A stretch of 64,000 nt of DNA. Source: Saccharopolyspora gloriosae (GTDB lineage: Bacteria; Actinomycetota; Actinomycetes; Mycobacteriales; Pseudonocardiaceae). Positions 27,311 through 35,539 of this stretch are shown piece after piece (position 1 is the stretch's first letter; the number at the start of each line of letters is the position of its first letter). The notes below the pieces were generated by a model. It did no database searches. It saw only the letters and a list, made by a program, of their open reading frames with translations, and had not been told where the DNA came from. The position numbers and the translations under genes were made by a program. The stretch covers positions 5,705,501 to 5,769,500 of the forward strand of contig NZ_JACHIV010000001.1 of NCBI RefSeq assembly GCF_014203325.1. The letters are read 5' to 3'.

Positions 27311-27709
27311 CGTCGTCCTCCACTGTGGAAGGCGAGCCGGTCGTCCCCTGGGGAACTCCCGATCGCGGGGTGCCAGCAGACTAGGCGCGCACGACGATGC
27401 TCTTCTAACACCGATTCGGCATCATCCGATACCTGATCCGCATCACCGCCAGTGGCAGTTCCCGGACCCGCCGACCGGCGCAATCACCATCGCCAGCACC
27501 CCGCGTCCGGAGCAGCGGAACTCCCCCACCGAGCCGACCCGAACCCGAACTGCTCCGATCAGGTGATCCACCCCGAACGCGAAAACCCAGCCCGCACAAA
27601 GGGTTCCCGGCGGTCGCGCGAGCGACCCAGCCGACCTCCGGCATGAACAGAACCGCCCAGCCCCAGAAGCGGACGCCCGCCACGAGCTCCCACACTGGCC
27701 ACCGAGTGC
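27311..27709. other. 399-bp intergenic stretch, promoter region of the sugar-acid operon
   Basis: It contains a small dyad CCACTG-TGG near the start codon side. I see no coding sequence. Longer open frames crossing it have atypical composition. Confidence 0.45.
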
Positions 27710-28138
27710 TCAGTCGCCGACCGGTCGCGCGTCGGCTTCCTTCGACGCACCCCGGAAGCGGCGGAAAAGGTCGGAAATCGAGGGGCCGCCCGCGAAGCAC
27801 CACACGGCGATCACCGGGTCGCACAGGGCGCAGCCGAACGAGGAGTGCTCGGCGAACGGGATGATCGGGGTGCCGTTGAGGTGGTGCAGCACGTCCCACG
27901 CCGTGTGCAGGAGCCACGCGATCCCGATGAACGTCCACGAGCTCAGTCCGCGGTAGGCCACGTAGGTCAGCACGGCGGTGAAGGCGAACTCCCAGAGGCC
28001 CAGGCCGCCGCCACTGAGGTAGGCGGCACCGGCTCCGGCGACCACGATCGCGTTGAACGGGCGGCGGTGCCGCTCCGGGATCAGCGAGTTCAGCAGCACG
28101 TACAGGACGCCGATGAGCAGCGGCGCGATGATGGACAT
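27710..28138 (-). CDS. DUF6010-like membrane protein
   Basis: A 142-residue membrane protein with four predicted helices. The segments LLNSLIPERHRRPFNAIVVAGAGAAY, WLLHTAWDVLHHLNGTPIIPF and FGCALCDPVIAVWCFAG are characteristic of a conserved actinobacterial family of unknown function (DUF6010). A histidine cluster (HTAWDVLHH) and a CxxC could bind metal. It is a stand-alone gene. Confidence 0.75.
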   Translation of the reverse strand: MSIIAPLLIGVLYVLLNSLIPERHRRPFNAIVVAGAGAAYLSGGGLGLWEFAFTAVLTYVAYRGLSSWTFIGIAWLLHTAWDVLHHLNGTPIIPFAEHSSFGCALCDPVIAVWCFAGGPSISDLFRRFRGASKEADARPVGD

Positions 28139-28402
28139 GGCCCGACGCTATGCCGCGACCACCGCCCCCGAGCAGTGGCGACGACGACAGGAACCGCCGG
28201 ATTCCGGCCAAGTCCGGGACGTGCCCCGAAGCAACGCGGCGTGCTTCCCACTCCCCGAACCCGATCATTCGGCAGCCCGAGGACGCTGCAGGAAACCGCC
28301 TCACAGCAAACGGGACCGGCATTACGAATGCAGGATTTCCTACCTGAAAAGAGCATGTGTTCGCTGGTCTCAGTAGTGAAAGGTGAGCTCGGGAGGTAGG
28401 GC

Positions 28403-29449
28403 ATGCCGGGGGAGCAGAGCCGAGGGAAACCGCTGCCGCAGCAGCAGTCAAGTCCACCACGGTGGGATAACACCGACACCGTGCCGATACCGGTGGTACG
28501 CGCACCGATGGCACCACCGCCCAAACCGTTCGCAATGCCTCCGACGACGGCCACGCGAGTTCCGGGAACACGCCGGACGTTCTTCGTCGGTATGGCTGGT
28601 GTCATCGCCACGGCGGCCACCTTGTGGTACACGGCCGCCACCAGTTCCCGTGACGAGCGCAGAAGCGCACGCGAGGAGGAACAGCACGACCAGGAGTTGC
28701 CTCCGCGATCCGGGCCAGCCGTCGCTCTCCACGATGTATTCCAAGACGAGTTCCTCTACGGCTGGAGGACGTCGTATGCGATGCCGGTGCGACTGCTCCC
28801 AACGGAGTTCCCGTCCAACAACGACCTGGACGCTCAACGAACCGAGGGATACCAAGCGATGCTCGCAGCAGGGGGAGCACCCTGCGGGCGAACTCGAGTG
28901 AACTTCGTGATCGAGAGTCTTCGGCGGACGTTGCTCATCCGAGGCATCCGTGTGCAGGTTCGCCAGCTCGGGCCGCCGTTCGCGGGCACGTTGTACGCGC
29001 CGATTCCGCTTGGCGGTGGACCGGGACAGTTCAGTGATTCCGCGCTCACGGGTGTCGATCTCGATGCGCCTCGGCCAGCGGTACGAATGCTTAAGGAAAG
29101 CTTCTTGTCGGATAGCGGGGACCGGCAACGTGCAGTGCGCGACGGGCTGCCGTTGCGGGACCCGTTTCCCGCAGGTCAGCTCACCCTCGGACCATACGAC
29201 CAGCAACTCGTGTCAGTACTGGCCCAAGCACGACGCGGCGCTTATGAAATGCGGCTGTTCCTCGACGTGCTCGCCGACGGCGAGCGTCACACTGTCGAGA
29301 TCACGTCCGAGTACGGCCGGTTCTTCCTCACTGCCCCGGCCAGCTCGTACGAATCAGTGTTGATCGAGTCGGTGCTCGATGACGGCCGTGGAACGCTCGT
29401 TCATACGAAACCAGGAGTGTTCACTGGCGATTCGTTCTTCACTGGCTAG
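28403..29449 (+). CDS. Membrane-anchored protein of unknown function
   Basis: A 348-residue protein. The ATG at 28403 follows GGGAGGTAGGG. Residues 1-55 are proline-rich and presumably cytosolic. One membrane helix (about 57-78, TFFVGMAGVIATAATLWYTAA) is followed by a charged segment. The rest is an extracytoplasmic domain of about 260 residues that I do not recognise. Base composition is visibly less GC-biased and codon use more mixed than in neighbouring genes, which may point to transfer or a lineage-specific gene. Confidence 0.65.
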   Translation: MPGEQSRGKPLPQQQSSPPRWDNTDTVPIPVVRAPMAPPPKPFAMPPTTATRVPGTRRTFFVGMAGVIATAATLWYTAATSSRDERRSAREEEQHDQELPPRSGPAVALHDVFQDEFLYGWRTSYAMPVRLLPTEFPSNNDLDAQRTEGYQAMLAAGGAPCGRTRVNFVIESLRRTLLIRGIRVQVRQLGPPFAGTLYAPIPLGGGPGQFSDSALTGVDLDAPRPAVRMLKESFLSDSGDRQRAVRDGLPLRDPFPAGQLTLGPYDQQLVSVLAQARRGAYEMRLFLDVLADGERHTVEITSEYGRFFLTAPASSYESVLIESVLDDGRGTLVHTKPGVFTGDSFFTG

Positions 29450-29490
29450 CACTCCCTCGCAATCAGCACTTTCCGAGCAAGACCCACCGC

Positions 29491-30174
29491 TCAGCCCGGG
29501 GTGGCGATCCGGTCGAGCCATTGGGCCAGCAGGGCGCGTTCGGGGGCGGTGAGCTCGGTCAGTCCGTCCAGTCCGGCTCGCAGCGTCAGGGCCGCGCCGA
29601 CCTCCGGCGGGGCGTCGCGCTCGGGACCGGGGCCGACGATCGCGGAGATCGCCGCTTCCCGCGCGAGGTCGCCGAGGCCGGGGTCCCGGTCCGGTGCCGC
29701 GGTCGCGATGAGCTCCCAGGTCGTGCCCGTCGCCGCGGCGTGCACCAGCCGGTTCGCGCGCGGCTCCGGGACGCGGAGCCGGCCGTCCCGGGCGATGCGG
29801 CGGATCGGGCCCGCGAAGATCTCCGCCGCCCGCCGCCGCGCGTTCGATCCGCCGCCGGGACGTGCCGGGGCGTGCGCTGCCGCGTACACGGCGGGGTGCT
29901 CGATCCCGAAGCGCACGTGCAGGTCCCAGCCGCGGCGCAGGTCCTCGACGGGATCGCGGCGGGCCGACCACGATTCGCGCCGCACGTAGGACGCGTAGAC
30001 GTGCTCGGTGACGGCGTCGAGCAGACCGCCCTTGTCGCCGAAGAACCGGTAGATCGTCGGGGCCTGCACGCTCGCGGCCGCGCAGACCGCGCGGGTGGTC
30101 ATGGCGTCCGGTCCGCCCTCGGCGAGCAGCGCGGACGCCGCATCGACGATCCGCCCGCGAACCCCGTCCGACAC
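29491..30174 (-). CDS. TetR-family transcriptional regulator
   Basis: A 227-residue regulator from GTG 30174. A longer GTG start at 30246 is possible. The N-terminal helix-turn-helix spans about residues 5-50 (RIVDAASALLAEGGPDAMTTRAV then VQAPTIYRFFGDKGGLLDAV). The C-terminal ligand domain is not recognisable by motif. The nearest candidate target is the quinone-oxidoreductase gene at 30466, which is transcribed toward it. Start choice is uncertain: the GGGGGAA site is about 15 nt from GTG 30174. Confidence 0.8.
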   Translation of the reverse strand: MSDGVRGRIVDAASALLAEGGPDAMTTRAVCAAASVQAPTIYRFFGDKGGLLDAVTEHVYASYVRRESWSARRDPVEDLRRGWDLHVRFGIEHPAVYAAAHAPARPGGGSNARRRAAEIFAGPIRRIARDGRLRVPEPRANRLVHAAATGTTWELIATAAPDRDPGLGDLAREAAISAIVGPGPERDAPPEVGAALTLRAGLDGLTELTAPERALLAQWLDRIATPG

Positions 30175-30465
30175 GAGTACCGATGCTAGTTCCCCCGCGA
30201 TCGCGGCGGTAAGGCCGATTTTTCCCCGTTTCCCGGTCTCCGGCACCGAACGCGTCGGCGATGCGCACGTCCGGGCGGATCGGTGCGATCTCGCGGGTTC
30301 GAGTGCTCCGGCACGAAGGGCTTGCGGCCCTGAGGGTCCGGGCCGACGGCCGATCGTGGCAACGCTCAGCTCCGCTCCTCCCGACGGGACGAGCGCCGGC
30401 CCGCGCGCTGTTGTGCGGGCGGGTAGTGGGTGGTGCTGTTCGGTGTTATCAGCCGGTGCGACGCG

Positions 30466-31434
30466 TCAGGGGATGAGCAGGACGCGGCCGAAGGCGGCGC
30501 GGCTCTCGATGTGGCGGTGCGCGGCGGCGGCCTCGGCGAGCGGGAACTCCTGGTCCAGCACGACGGTGAGCTCACCGGACGCGACCCGCTCGACGAGCCG
30601 CTCGACGACCGTCCTGACGCGAGCCGGGTCGTGCTCCATCTCGCCGCCGAAGTAGACGCCGTTGAGGGAGGCGTTCTTGAACATCAGCGGCCCGAGCTGC
30701 GGCGGTCGCGTCTCCCGACCGGCCTGGCCGACCCAGCTGATCCGCCCCCGGTAGGCGAGCGCGCCCACGCTGCCCTCCAGGGTGCTCCCGCCGACCGAGT
30801 CGACGACGAGGTCGACACCGCGCCCGTCGGTGAGCTCGCCGACCCGCTCGGCGACGTCGGTGTCCTTGTAGTTGATGGCGTGGTCCAGGCCGAGTTCGGT
30901 GAGCCGGGCCAGCTTCTCGGCACTGGAGGCCGTGCCGATCACCGTCGCCCCGGCGGCCTTCGCGAGCTGCACGGCCGCCAGGCCCACGCCGCCCGCGGCG
31001 GCCTGCACGAGCACCGTCTCCCCCGCCTGCAACCGGCCGAACTCGAACAGGCAGTCGTCGGCGGTGCCGAACTCGACGGGAACGCCCGCGGCGAGCCGCA
31101 GGTCCAGCTCGTCGGGCACCGGGTAGACCTGCCGCTCCTGCACTACGGCGAGCTCCGCGTGCGAACCGGCGAACATGATCGCGACCACGCGCTGGCCCGC
31201 GCGCACCGAGGTCACTCCCGCACCGACGGCCTCGACGGTGCCCGCCGCCTGGTAGCCGACGATGTGCGGGGCGGTCTCGAACGGCGAGCCCTGCCGGTGC
31301 AGCAGGTCGCCGCCCTGCACGCTGACCGCCGCGACGCGCAGCAGCACCTCACCGGCTCCCGCCACCGGGTCCGGGACGTCCTCGTAGCGCAGGACTTCGG
31401 GGCCGCCGTTCTCGTAGTACACCGCCGCCTTCAT
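30466..31434 (-). CDS. NADPH:quinone oxidoreductase-like zinc-independent MDR enzyme
   Basis: A 322-residue medium-chain reductase. The start is ATG 31434 (MKAAVYYENGG). Family marks are EVLLRVAAVSVQGGDLLHRQG, the nucleotide-binding glycine motif AAAGGVGLAAVQLA (about 145-158), VDSVGG and the C-terminal RAAFGRVLLIP. The zinc-ligand cysteines of alcohol dehydrogenases are absent, so a quinone or enone reductase is likely. A partial copy of the intergenic repeat lies 58 bp upstream of the start. Confidence 0.87.
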   Translation of the reverse strand: MKAAVYYENGGPEVLRYEDVPDPVAGAGEVLLRVAAVSVQGGDLLHRQGSPFETAPHIVGYQAAGTVEAVGAGVTSVRAGQRVVAIMFAGSHAELAVVQERQVYPVPDELDLRLAAGVPVEFGTADDCLFEFGRLQAGETVLVQAAAGGVGLAAVQLAKAAGATVIGTASSAEKLARLTELGLDHAINYKDTDVAERVGELTDGRGVDLVVDSVGGSTLEGSVGALAYRGRISWVGQAGRETRPPQLGPLMFKNASLNGVYFGGEMEHDPARVRTVVERLVERVASGELTVVLDQEFPLAEAAAAHRHIESRAAFGRVLLIP

Positions 31435-31491
31435 GCCGGCCTCCTCGTGGTCGCGTGTTCCCCAGGGACATCGGCGCGCCGGCCCCGCCTC

Positions 31492-31513
31492 GTCAGCGCG
31501 GAGCCGCTGAGCA
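31492..31513 (-). repeat. Partial copy E of the intergenic repeat (terminal hairpin only)
   Basis: Read leftward: CTGCTCAGCGGCTCCGCGCTG. This is the small 3' hairpin of the full-length element, with one base of the loop-stem junction lost. The main covarying hairpin is not present. Confidence 0.6.
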
Positions 31514-31562
31514 GCGCCCACCTCGACCAACCGGCGCCGCAGCCGGAACATTCCCGCTCGTC

Positions 31563-32534
31563 CTAAGTGGACTCCCCTGCTGCCGCGCCGAACCGGCGTG
31601 CCAGGCGCGCGAAGGCCGCCGCGAGCTCGGGCGGCCCGACTACCTCGACGTCCGCGTCGTACCTGCCGATCGTGGCGGCCAGGCCGACCCAGGACCACGA
31701 CCCCAGCACGAGCCGGCAGCGCCGCGGACCGAGCTCCTCGACCACGCCGTCGTGGGCGAAGCGCGACACCGCGTCGGCGGGCAGGTCGAGGATCACCTCA
31801 CCGCGGCAGGGCCACCCGGCGGAGCCCATGAACTTCTCGGTCACGAAGTCCGCCACGTCCCCACCGGGCAGCTCGCGCGGGGTGAAGCGGGGGCCGGTGG
31901 GCGTGCGCGGCGCGATCCGGTCGACGCGGAAGGTCCGCCAGTCCTCGCGGTCGAGGTCCCACGCGACGAGGTACCAGCGCCCGCCCCAGGTCACCAGGTG
32001 GTGCGGCTGCACCCTTCGCGGCGGACCGTCGTGCCGCGGCGCCGAGGCCGGGGTGTAGTCGAACCGCAGCACCTCGCGGGCGTGCACCGCGGCTCCCACC
32101 GCCACCAGGACTTCCGTGTCGACCTGCGGATACGTCCCGGTCCCGGCCCGTTCGACGGCGGTGACCCGCAGGGCGTCGATGCGGTGGCGCAACCGGGCGG
32201 GCATGACCTGGCGGACCGTGCTCAGCGCCCGAGCCGAGGCCTCCCCGATGCCCGCCCCGGTACCGGTGGCGATCTGCAGGGCGACGGCGAGGGCGACGGC
32301 CTGCTCGTCGTCGAACAGCAGCGGCGGCAGTTCCGCTCCCGCCTCCAGCCGGTAGCCGCCGTCGGGTCCTTTGACGGCCAGGATCGGGTACCCGAGTTCG
32401 CGCAGGCGCTGGACGTCGCGGCGCACGGTGCGCTCGCTGGTGTCCAACCGCTCCGCCAGCAGCGAGCCGGGCCAGTCCCGGCGGGCTTGCAGCAACGACA
32501 GCAGCGCGAGCAGCCGAGCGGAGGTTCCGTGCAT
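31563..32534 (-). CDS. YafY/PafB-type WYL-domain transcriptional regulator
   Basis: A 323-residue regulator starting at ATG 32534 (MHGTSARLL). The N-terminal HTH_11 helix-turn-helix covers about residues 5-60 (WPGSLLAERLDTSERTVRRDVQRLRELG). The WYL domain at about 145-215 carries WGGRWYLVAWDLDREDWRTFRVDRI. A WCX C-terminal extension follows. Such proteins respond to nucleic-acid or small-molecule ligands. It diverges from the DinB gene (93 bp apart), its probable target. Confidence 0.9.
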   Translation of the reverse strand: MHGTSARLLALLSLLQARRDWPGSLLAERLDTSERTVRRDVQRLRELGYPILAVKGPDGGYRLEAGAELPPLLFDDEQAVALAVALQIATGTGAGIGEASARALSTVRQVMPARLRHRIDALRVTAVERAGTGTYPQVDTEVLVAVGAAVHAREVLRFDYTPASAPRHDGPPRRVQPHHLVTWGGRWYLVAWDLDREDWRTFRVDRIAPRTPTGPRFTPRELPGGDVADFVTEKFMGSAGWPCRGEVILDLPADAVSRFAHDGVVEELGPRRCRLVLGSWSWVGLAATIGRYDADVEVVGPPELAAAFARLARRFGAAAGEST

Positions 32535-32627
32535 GAATCCGATGATGCCCGCAGAAGCGGACGGTACCTGGCCGCTACCCCTGCGAGAGTCGTCCCGAAC
32601 CACGACGACGACCCGAAGGATCCGATC

Positions 32628-33191
32628 ATGACCGCCACCACCCCCGCCGTCGACGAGCGCGCCGACCTGCTCGCCGAACTCGCCGCCGCCCGAGCAGCGC
32701 TGATCACCACCACCCGCGGGCTCAGCGACGAGCAGGCCGCCGCGCGCCCCACGATCAGCGCGCTGTGCCTGGGCGGCCTGCTCAAGCACGTCACGAACGT
32801 CGAGCGGGGCTGGCTGCGCTTCGTCCTCGAAGGACCGTCGGCGATGAGCTTCGCGCTGCCCGACGGCGTGACCTGGGACGACTTCATGGCCGGCACGGCG
32901 AGCGAGTACCCGCAGTGGGCCATCGACCGGCAGCGGGAGTTCCAGGTGCTGCCCGGCGAGACGCTGGCGGGCATCGTCGAGGACTACGAGCGGGCCGCCG
33001 CCGAGACCGAGCGCATCGTCACCGACCTGCCCGACCTGTCCGCGACGCAGCCGCTGCCGGAGGCGCCCTGGCACGAGCCCGGTGGCCGCCACAGCGCCCG
33101 CCGCGTCCTGATCCACGTCATCGCGGAGACGACCCAGCACGCCGGGCACGCGGACATCATCCGCGAAACGCTCGACGGTCGTTCGGCGTGA
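32628..33191 (+). CDS. DinB-family protein (mycothiol-dependent-enzyme-like)
   Basis: A 187-residue four-helix-bundle protein. ATG 32628 follows GAAGGATCC. Metal-ligand histidines are seen in LLKHVTNVERGW and in the C-terminal VIAETTQHAGHADI, matching the DinB/DUF664 three-histidine nickel or zinc site. Related actinobacterial proteins are thiol-dependent S-transferases. The substrate is unknown. It is probably controlled by the divergent WYL regulator. Confidence 0.88.
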   Translation: MTATTPAVDERADLLAELAAARAALITTTRGLSDEQAAARPTISALCLGGLLKHVTNVERGWLRFVLEGPSAMSFALPDGVTWDDFMAGTASEYPQWAIDRQREFQVLPGETLAGIVEDYERAAAETERIVTDLPDLSATQPLPEAPWHEPGGRHSARRVLIHVIAETTQHAGHADIIRETLDGRSA

Positions 33192-33219
33192 CCGCCGGGG
33201 AGCACGAGGTGGTCGCGGC

Positions 33220-34311
33220 GTGTTGACCCGGCTGTCCGCGCGGGCGCTCAACCGGGCCGCGCTCGCCCGCCAGCTGCTGCTGGAGCGGGCAGAGCTCGGG
33301 GTCCTCGACGCGGTGGCGCACCTCGGCGGCCTGCAGGCGCAGGAACCGCAGGAGCCGTTCCTCGGCCTCTGGTCCCGGCTGCGCGGGTTCGACCCGGCGG
33401 TGCTCTCGGACCTGCTGACCGAGCGGCGGGTGGTGCGAACGCACCTGATGCGCCGCACGATCCACCTGGTCAGCGCCGCGGACGCGGTGGCGTGGCGGAC
33501 CCGGCACGGCGCGATGCTCCGCCAGCGGCTGCTCGGGGTGTACCGCCGGGAGCTCGACGGCGTCGACCTCGACGAACTGGCCGCGGCGGGCCGGGATCTG
33601 CTGGCCGACGACGAGCCGAGGTCGATGCCGGAGCTGGGGCGCGCGCTCGCCGACCGCTGGCCCGCCGCCGGACCGCGGGCGCTCGGAGAAGCGGTGATCG
33701 TCCTCGTGCCCGCCGTGCAGGTGCCGCCGCGCGGGCTGTGGCGGGCGAGCGGGGGCGCGCGCAACGTGCTGCTGTCCTCGTGGCTGGGGCGCGCGGTCGA
33801 TCCGGCACCCGCGGACGGGTCGGATCCGGCGGGGGTGGCGCTGGTGCGGCGCTACCTGGCCGCGTTCGGCCCGGCCGCGACGGCGGACCTGCGCGCTTGG
33901 TGCGGAGTGGCCGGGCTGCCCGCCGCGGTGGCGTCGGTCCGGGGTGAGCTGGTCGCCTTCCGCGACGAGCGCGGGCGCGAACTGCTCGACCTCCCCGATG
34001 CGCCGCGGCCCGATCCGGACGTGCCCGCGCCGGTGCGCTTCCTGCCCGCGTTCGACAACGCGATCCTCGGCTACGCCGATCGCAGCCGGATCATCGACGA
34101 CGAGCACCGCGGCCTGTCGGTGGCCGGGCGGCGCGCGGTGCTCGTCGACGGCCGCGTGGCGGCCACCTGGTCGTTCGAGGACGCGACCGTGCACGTCAGC
34201 CCGCTGCGCGACTTCTCCCGACCGGACCGCGCCGAGGTCACCGACCAGGGCCGGGAGCTCGCGTCGTTCCTGTCCGACGGCACGAGCGAGGACGTCCGCA
34301 TCTCGGACTGA
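33220..34311 (+). CDS. Winged-helix DNA-binding protein (AlkZ/YcaQ-related, HTH_42)
   Basis: A 363-residue protein from GTG 33220. The N-terminal RLSARALNRAALARQLLLERA, the following LGGLQAQEPQEPFLGLWSRL, RRTIHLVSAADAVAW and C-terminal FDNAILGYADRSRI match the winged-helix family that includes DNA-crosslink glycosylase AlkZ. The catalytic QxQ-like segment reads LQAQEPQ. It may repair alkylated or crosslinked bases. The gene starts 28 bp after the DinB gene, so they may be cotranscribed. Confidence 0.82.
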   Translation: MLTRLSARALNRAALARQLLLERAELGVLDAVAHLGGLQAQEPQEPFLGLWSRLRGFDPAVLSDLLTERRVVRTHLMRRTIHLVSAADAVAWRTRHGAMLRQRLLGVYRRELDGVDLDELAAAGRDLLADDEPRSMPELGRALADRWPAAGPRALGEAVIVLVPAVQVPPRGLWRASGGARNVLLSSWLGRAVDPAPADGSDPAGVALVRRYLAAFGPAATADLRAWCGVAGLPAAVASVRGELVAFRDERGRELLDLPDAPRPDPDVPAPVRFLPAFDNAILGYADRSRIIDDEHRGLSVAGRRAVLVDGRVAATWSFEDATVHVSPLRDFSRPDRAEVTDQGRELASFLSDGTSEDVRISD

Positions 34312-34316
34312 CCGCC

Positions 34317-34348
34317 GGGGGCGCGGACTCCGCGGAGCCCGCGCCCCC
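34317..34348. terminator. Bidirectional terminator
   Basis: GGGGGCGCGG/CCGCGCCCCC is a 10-bp stem enclosing a nested CTCCGCGGAG dyad, between convergent genes. Confidence 0.8.
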
Positions 34349-34351
34349 GCC

Positions 34352-34693
34352 TCACTCGCTGTGCTCGGCGCCCTTCCCGGTCTGGCCGACGGTGCCGTGC
34401 GCCGTGGAGCGGCCCGGCTGCGCCGGAGCGCTCGGCCCCACCGGCGAACCGGTGCGCTTGTGCTCGGACACCTCCGGCATCTGCTCCTGCGAGCCGGACG
34501 AGGGCGTGGCGCCGTGCTCCAGCTCGTCGAGGCGGCTGCTGAGCAGCGTGGTCACCGGCACCCGATCGGCGTGGGCGCGTTCGTGCTCCAGCAACGTCCG
34601 GATCTGGTCCGCGTCCAGCGCGCGCATCCGGTGGCGCAGCGTCCCGATCGGCAGTTCGTCGTAGTCCGGCAGCGGAAGTCCTTGCTCGGCCAA
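34352..34693 (-). CDS. Small protein with DUF8129-like N-terminus
   Basis: A 113-residue soluble protein. Residues 1-60 (LPLPDYDELPIGTLRHRMRAL ... LLEHERAHADRVPV) form a short conserved helical domain seen in actinobacterial proteins of unknown role. The tail is Gly/Ser/Pro-rich and low complexity. It is the leftward neighbour of another small gene (34737), 43 bp apart. Confidence 0.7.
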   Translation of the reverse strand: MAEQGLPLPDYDELPIGTLRHRMRALDADQIRTLLEHERAHADRVPVTTLLSSRLDELEHGATPSSGSQEQMPEVSEHKRTGSPVGPSAPAQPGRSTAHGTVGQTGKGAEHSE

Positions 34694-34736
34694 CAGAATC
34701 TCCTCACATCAGCGGTGGAGCTCGGGGTGGGCGCGA

Positions 34737-34955
34737 TCAGGACGGCACGACCGGCACGACCCACCCGTCGTCGGCCGCGCTCCAGTCCGCTTGACGGCTC
34801 CAGCCCGCGGCGCTGAGCTCTTCGTCGGCGTGCTCGGGCTTCGACTTCTCCGCCGGCAGCTCCAGCTTCGTGACGGGCGTTCCGCGGTCGTCCCGCACGA
34901 TGACCACCGGAGCACCGCCCGCGTTCGCGGTGATGAAGTGCGCGTTGTTCGCCAT
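34737..34955 (-). CDS. Small hypothetical protein
   Basis: A 72-residue protein. ATG 34955 is chosen over 34994 because GGAGGGG precedes it by about 12 nt. The product (MANNAHFITANAGGAPVVIV, then a charged middle and a Trp-rich end) has no membrane helix and no family that I recognise. It is probably in one unit with 34352-34693. Confidence 0.6.
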   Translation of the reverse strand: MANNAHFITANAGGAPVVIVRDDRGTPVTKLELPAEKSKPEHADEELSAAGWSRQADWSAADDGWVVPVVPS

Positions 34956-35539
34956 GATGTCCGCGTCCCCTCCGTGCTCGGCGAGTCCTTCCACCCCCGC
35001 CTACCCACCGAGCCGAACACCTATTCCTCGGGGCGATCCGACCCGCGCCGTTAGGGCGGCGGTCGAACCACTTTCAGGAGATCCCGCATTCCTGCGGAAA
35101 TCAGCGGCGAACGAAACGGAACTGCCCCTATCGCCACCACATCGCGATGGTTTTAATTTCGATCCACTGTGGAGTAATTGACCTGAGCAGGACTCCGATC
35201 CACCTGCCCTTTCGGGCAATCCTGCGTGCCGGAAAAACCGAATCCGCCCGACACGGCGCCGCCATCGAGGCACTACGCAACGTGGCTGATTAATCGATCT
35301 ATTGGTATGCTTGCAAGCAAGGCACACTCGAGCAACGATCATCGATCACTGAAAGTAATCGCACTTTCGGGCATCTGAACGAAAGCGGACTCCAACCGCA
35401 GTTCAACGAACCACCCCGGTGCGGCACAGTGGTGAAGCTTCTCCGCCATCCGAGGTGGGGCGGAGAAGCGGCAGATCCTGGTAGCGGCCCGCCCCGCAAT
35501 GACGCGGTGACCCTGCCATGGGAGAACGAGGGCGGACTC
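34956..35539. other. 584-bp intergenic stretch before the caspase-like gene
   Basis: It is AT-richer than its surroundings. It contains the palindrome GCTTGCAAGC near 35310 and a run of TAATCGATC-type sequence that may hold the promoter. A GTG at 35429 opens in frame with the downstream gene but lacks family support. No separate gene is seen. Confidence 0.5.

Noticed and set aside
27405..28571. 388-codon minus-strand frame overlapping the DUF6010 gene
   Set aside because: Different frame from the well-supported membrane protein and no motif of its own.
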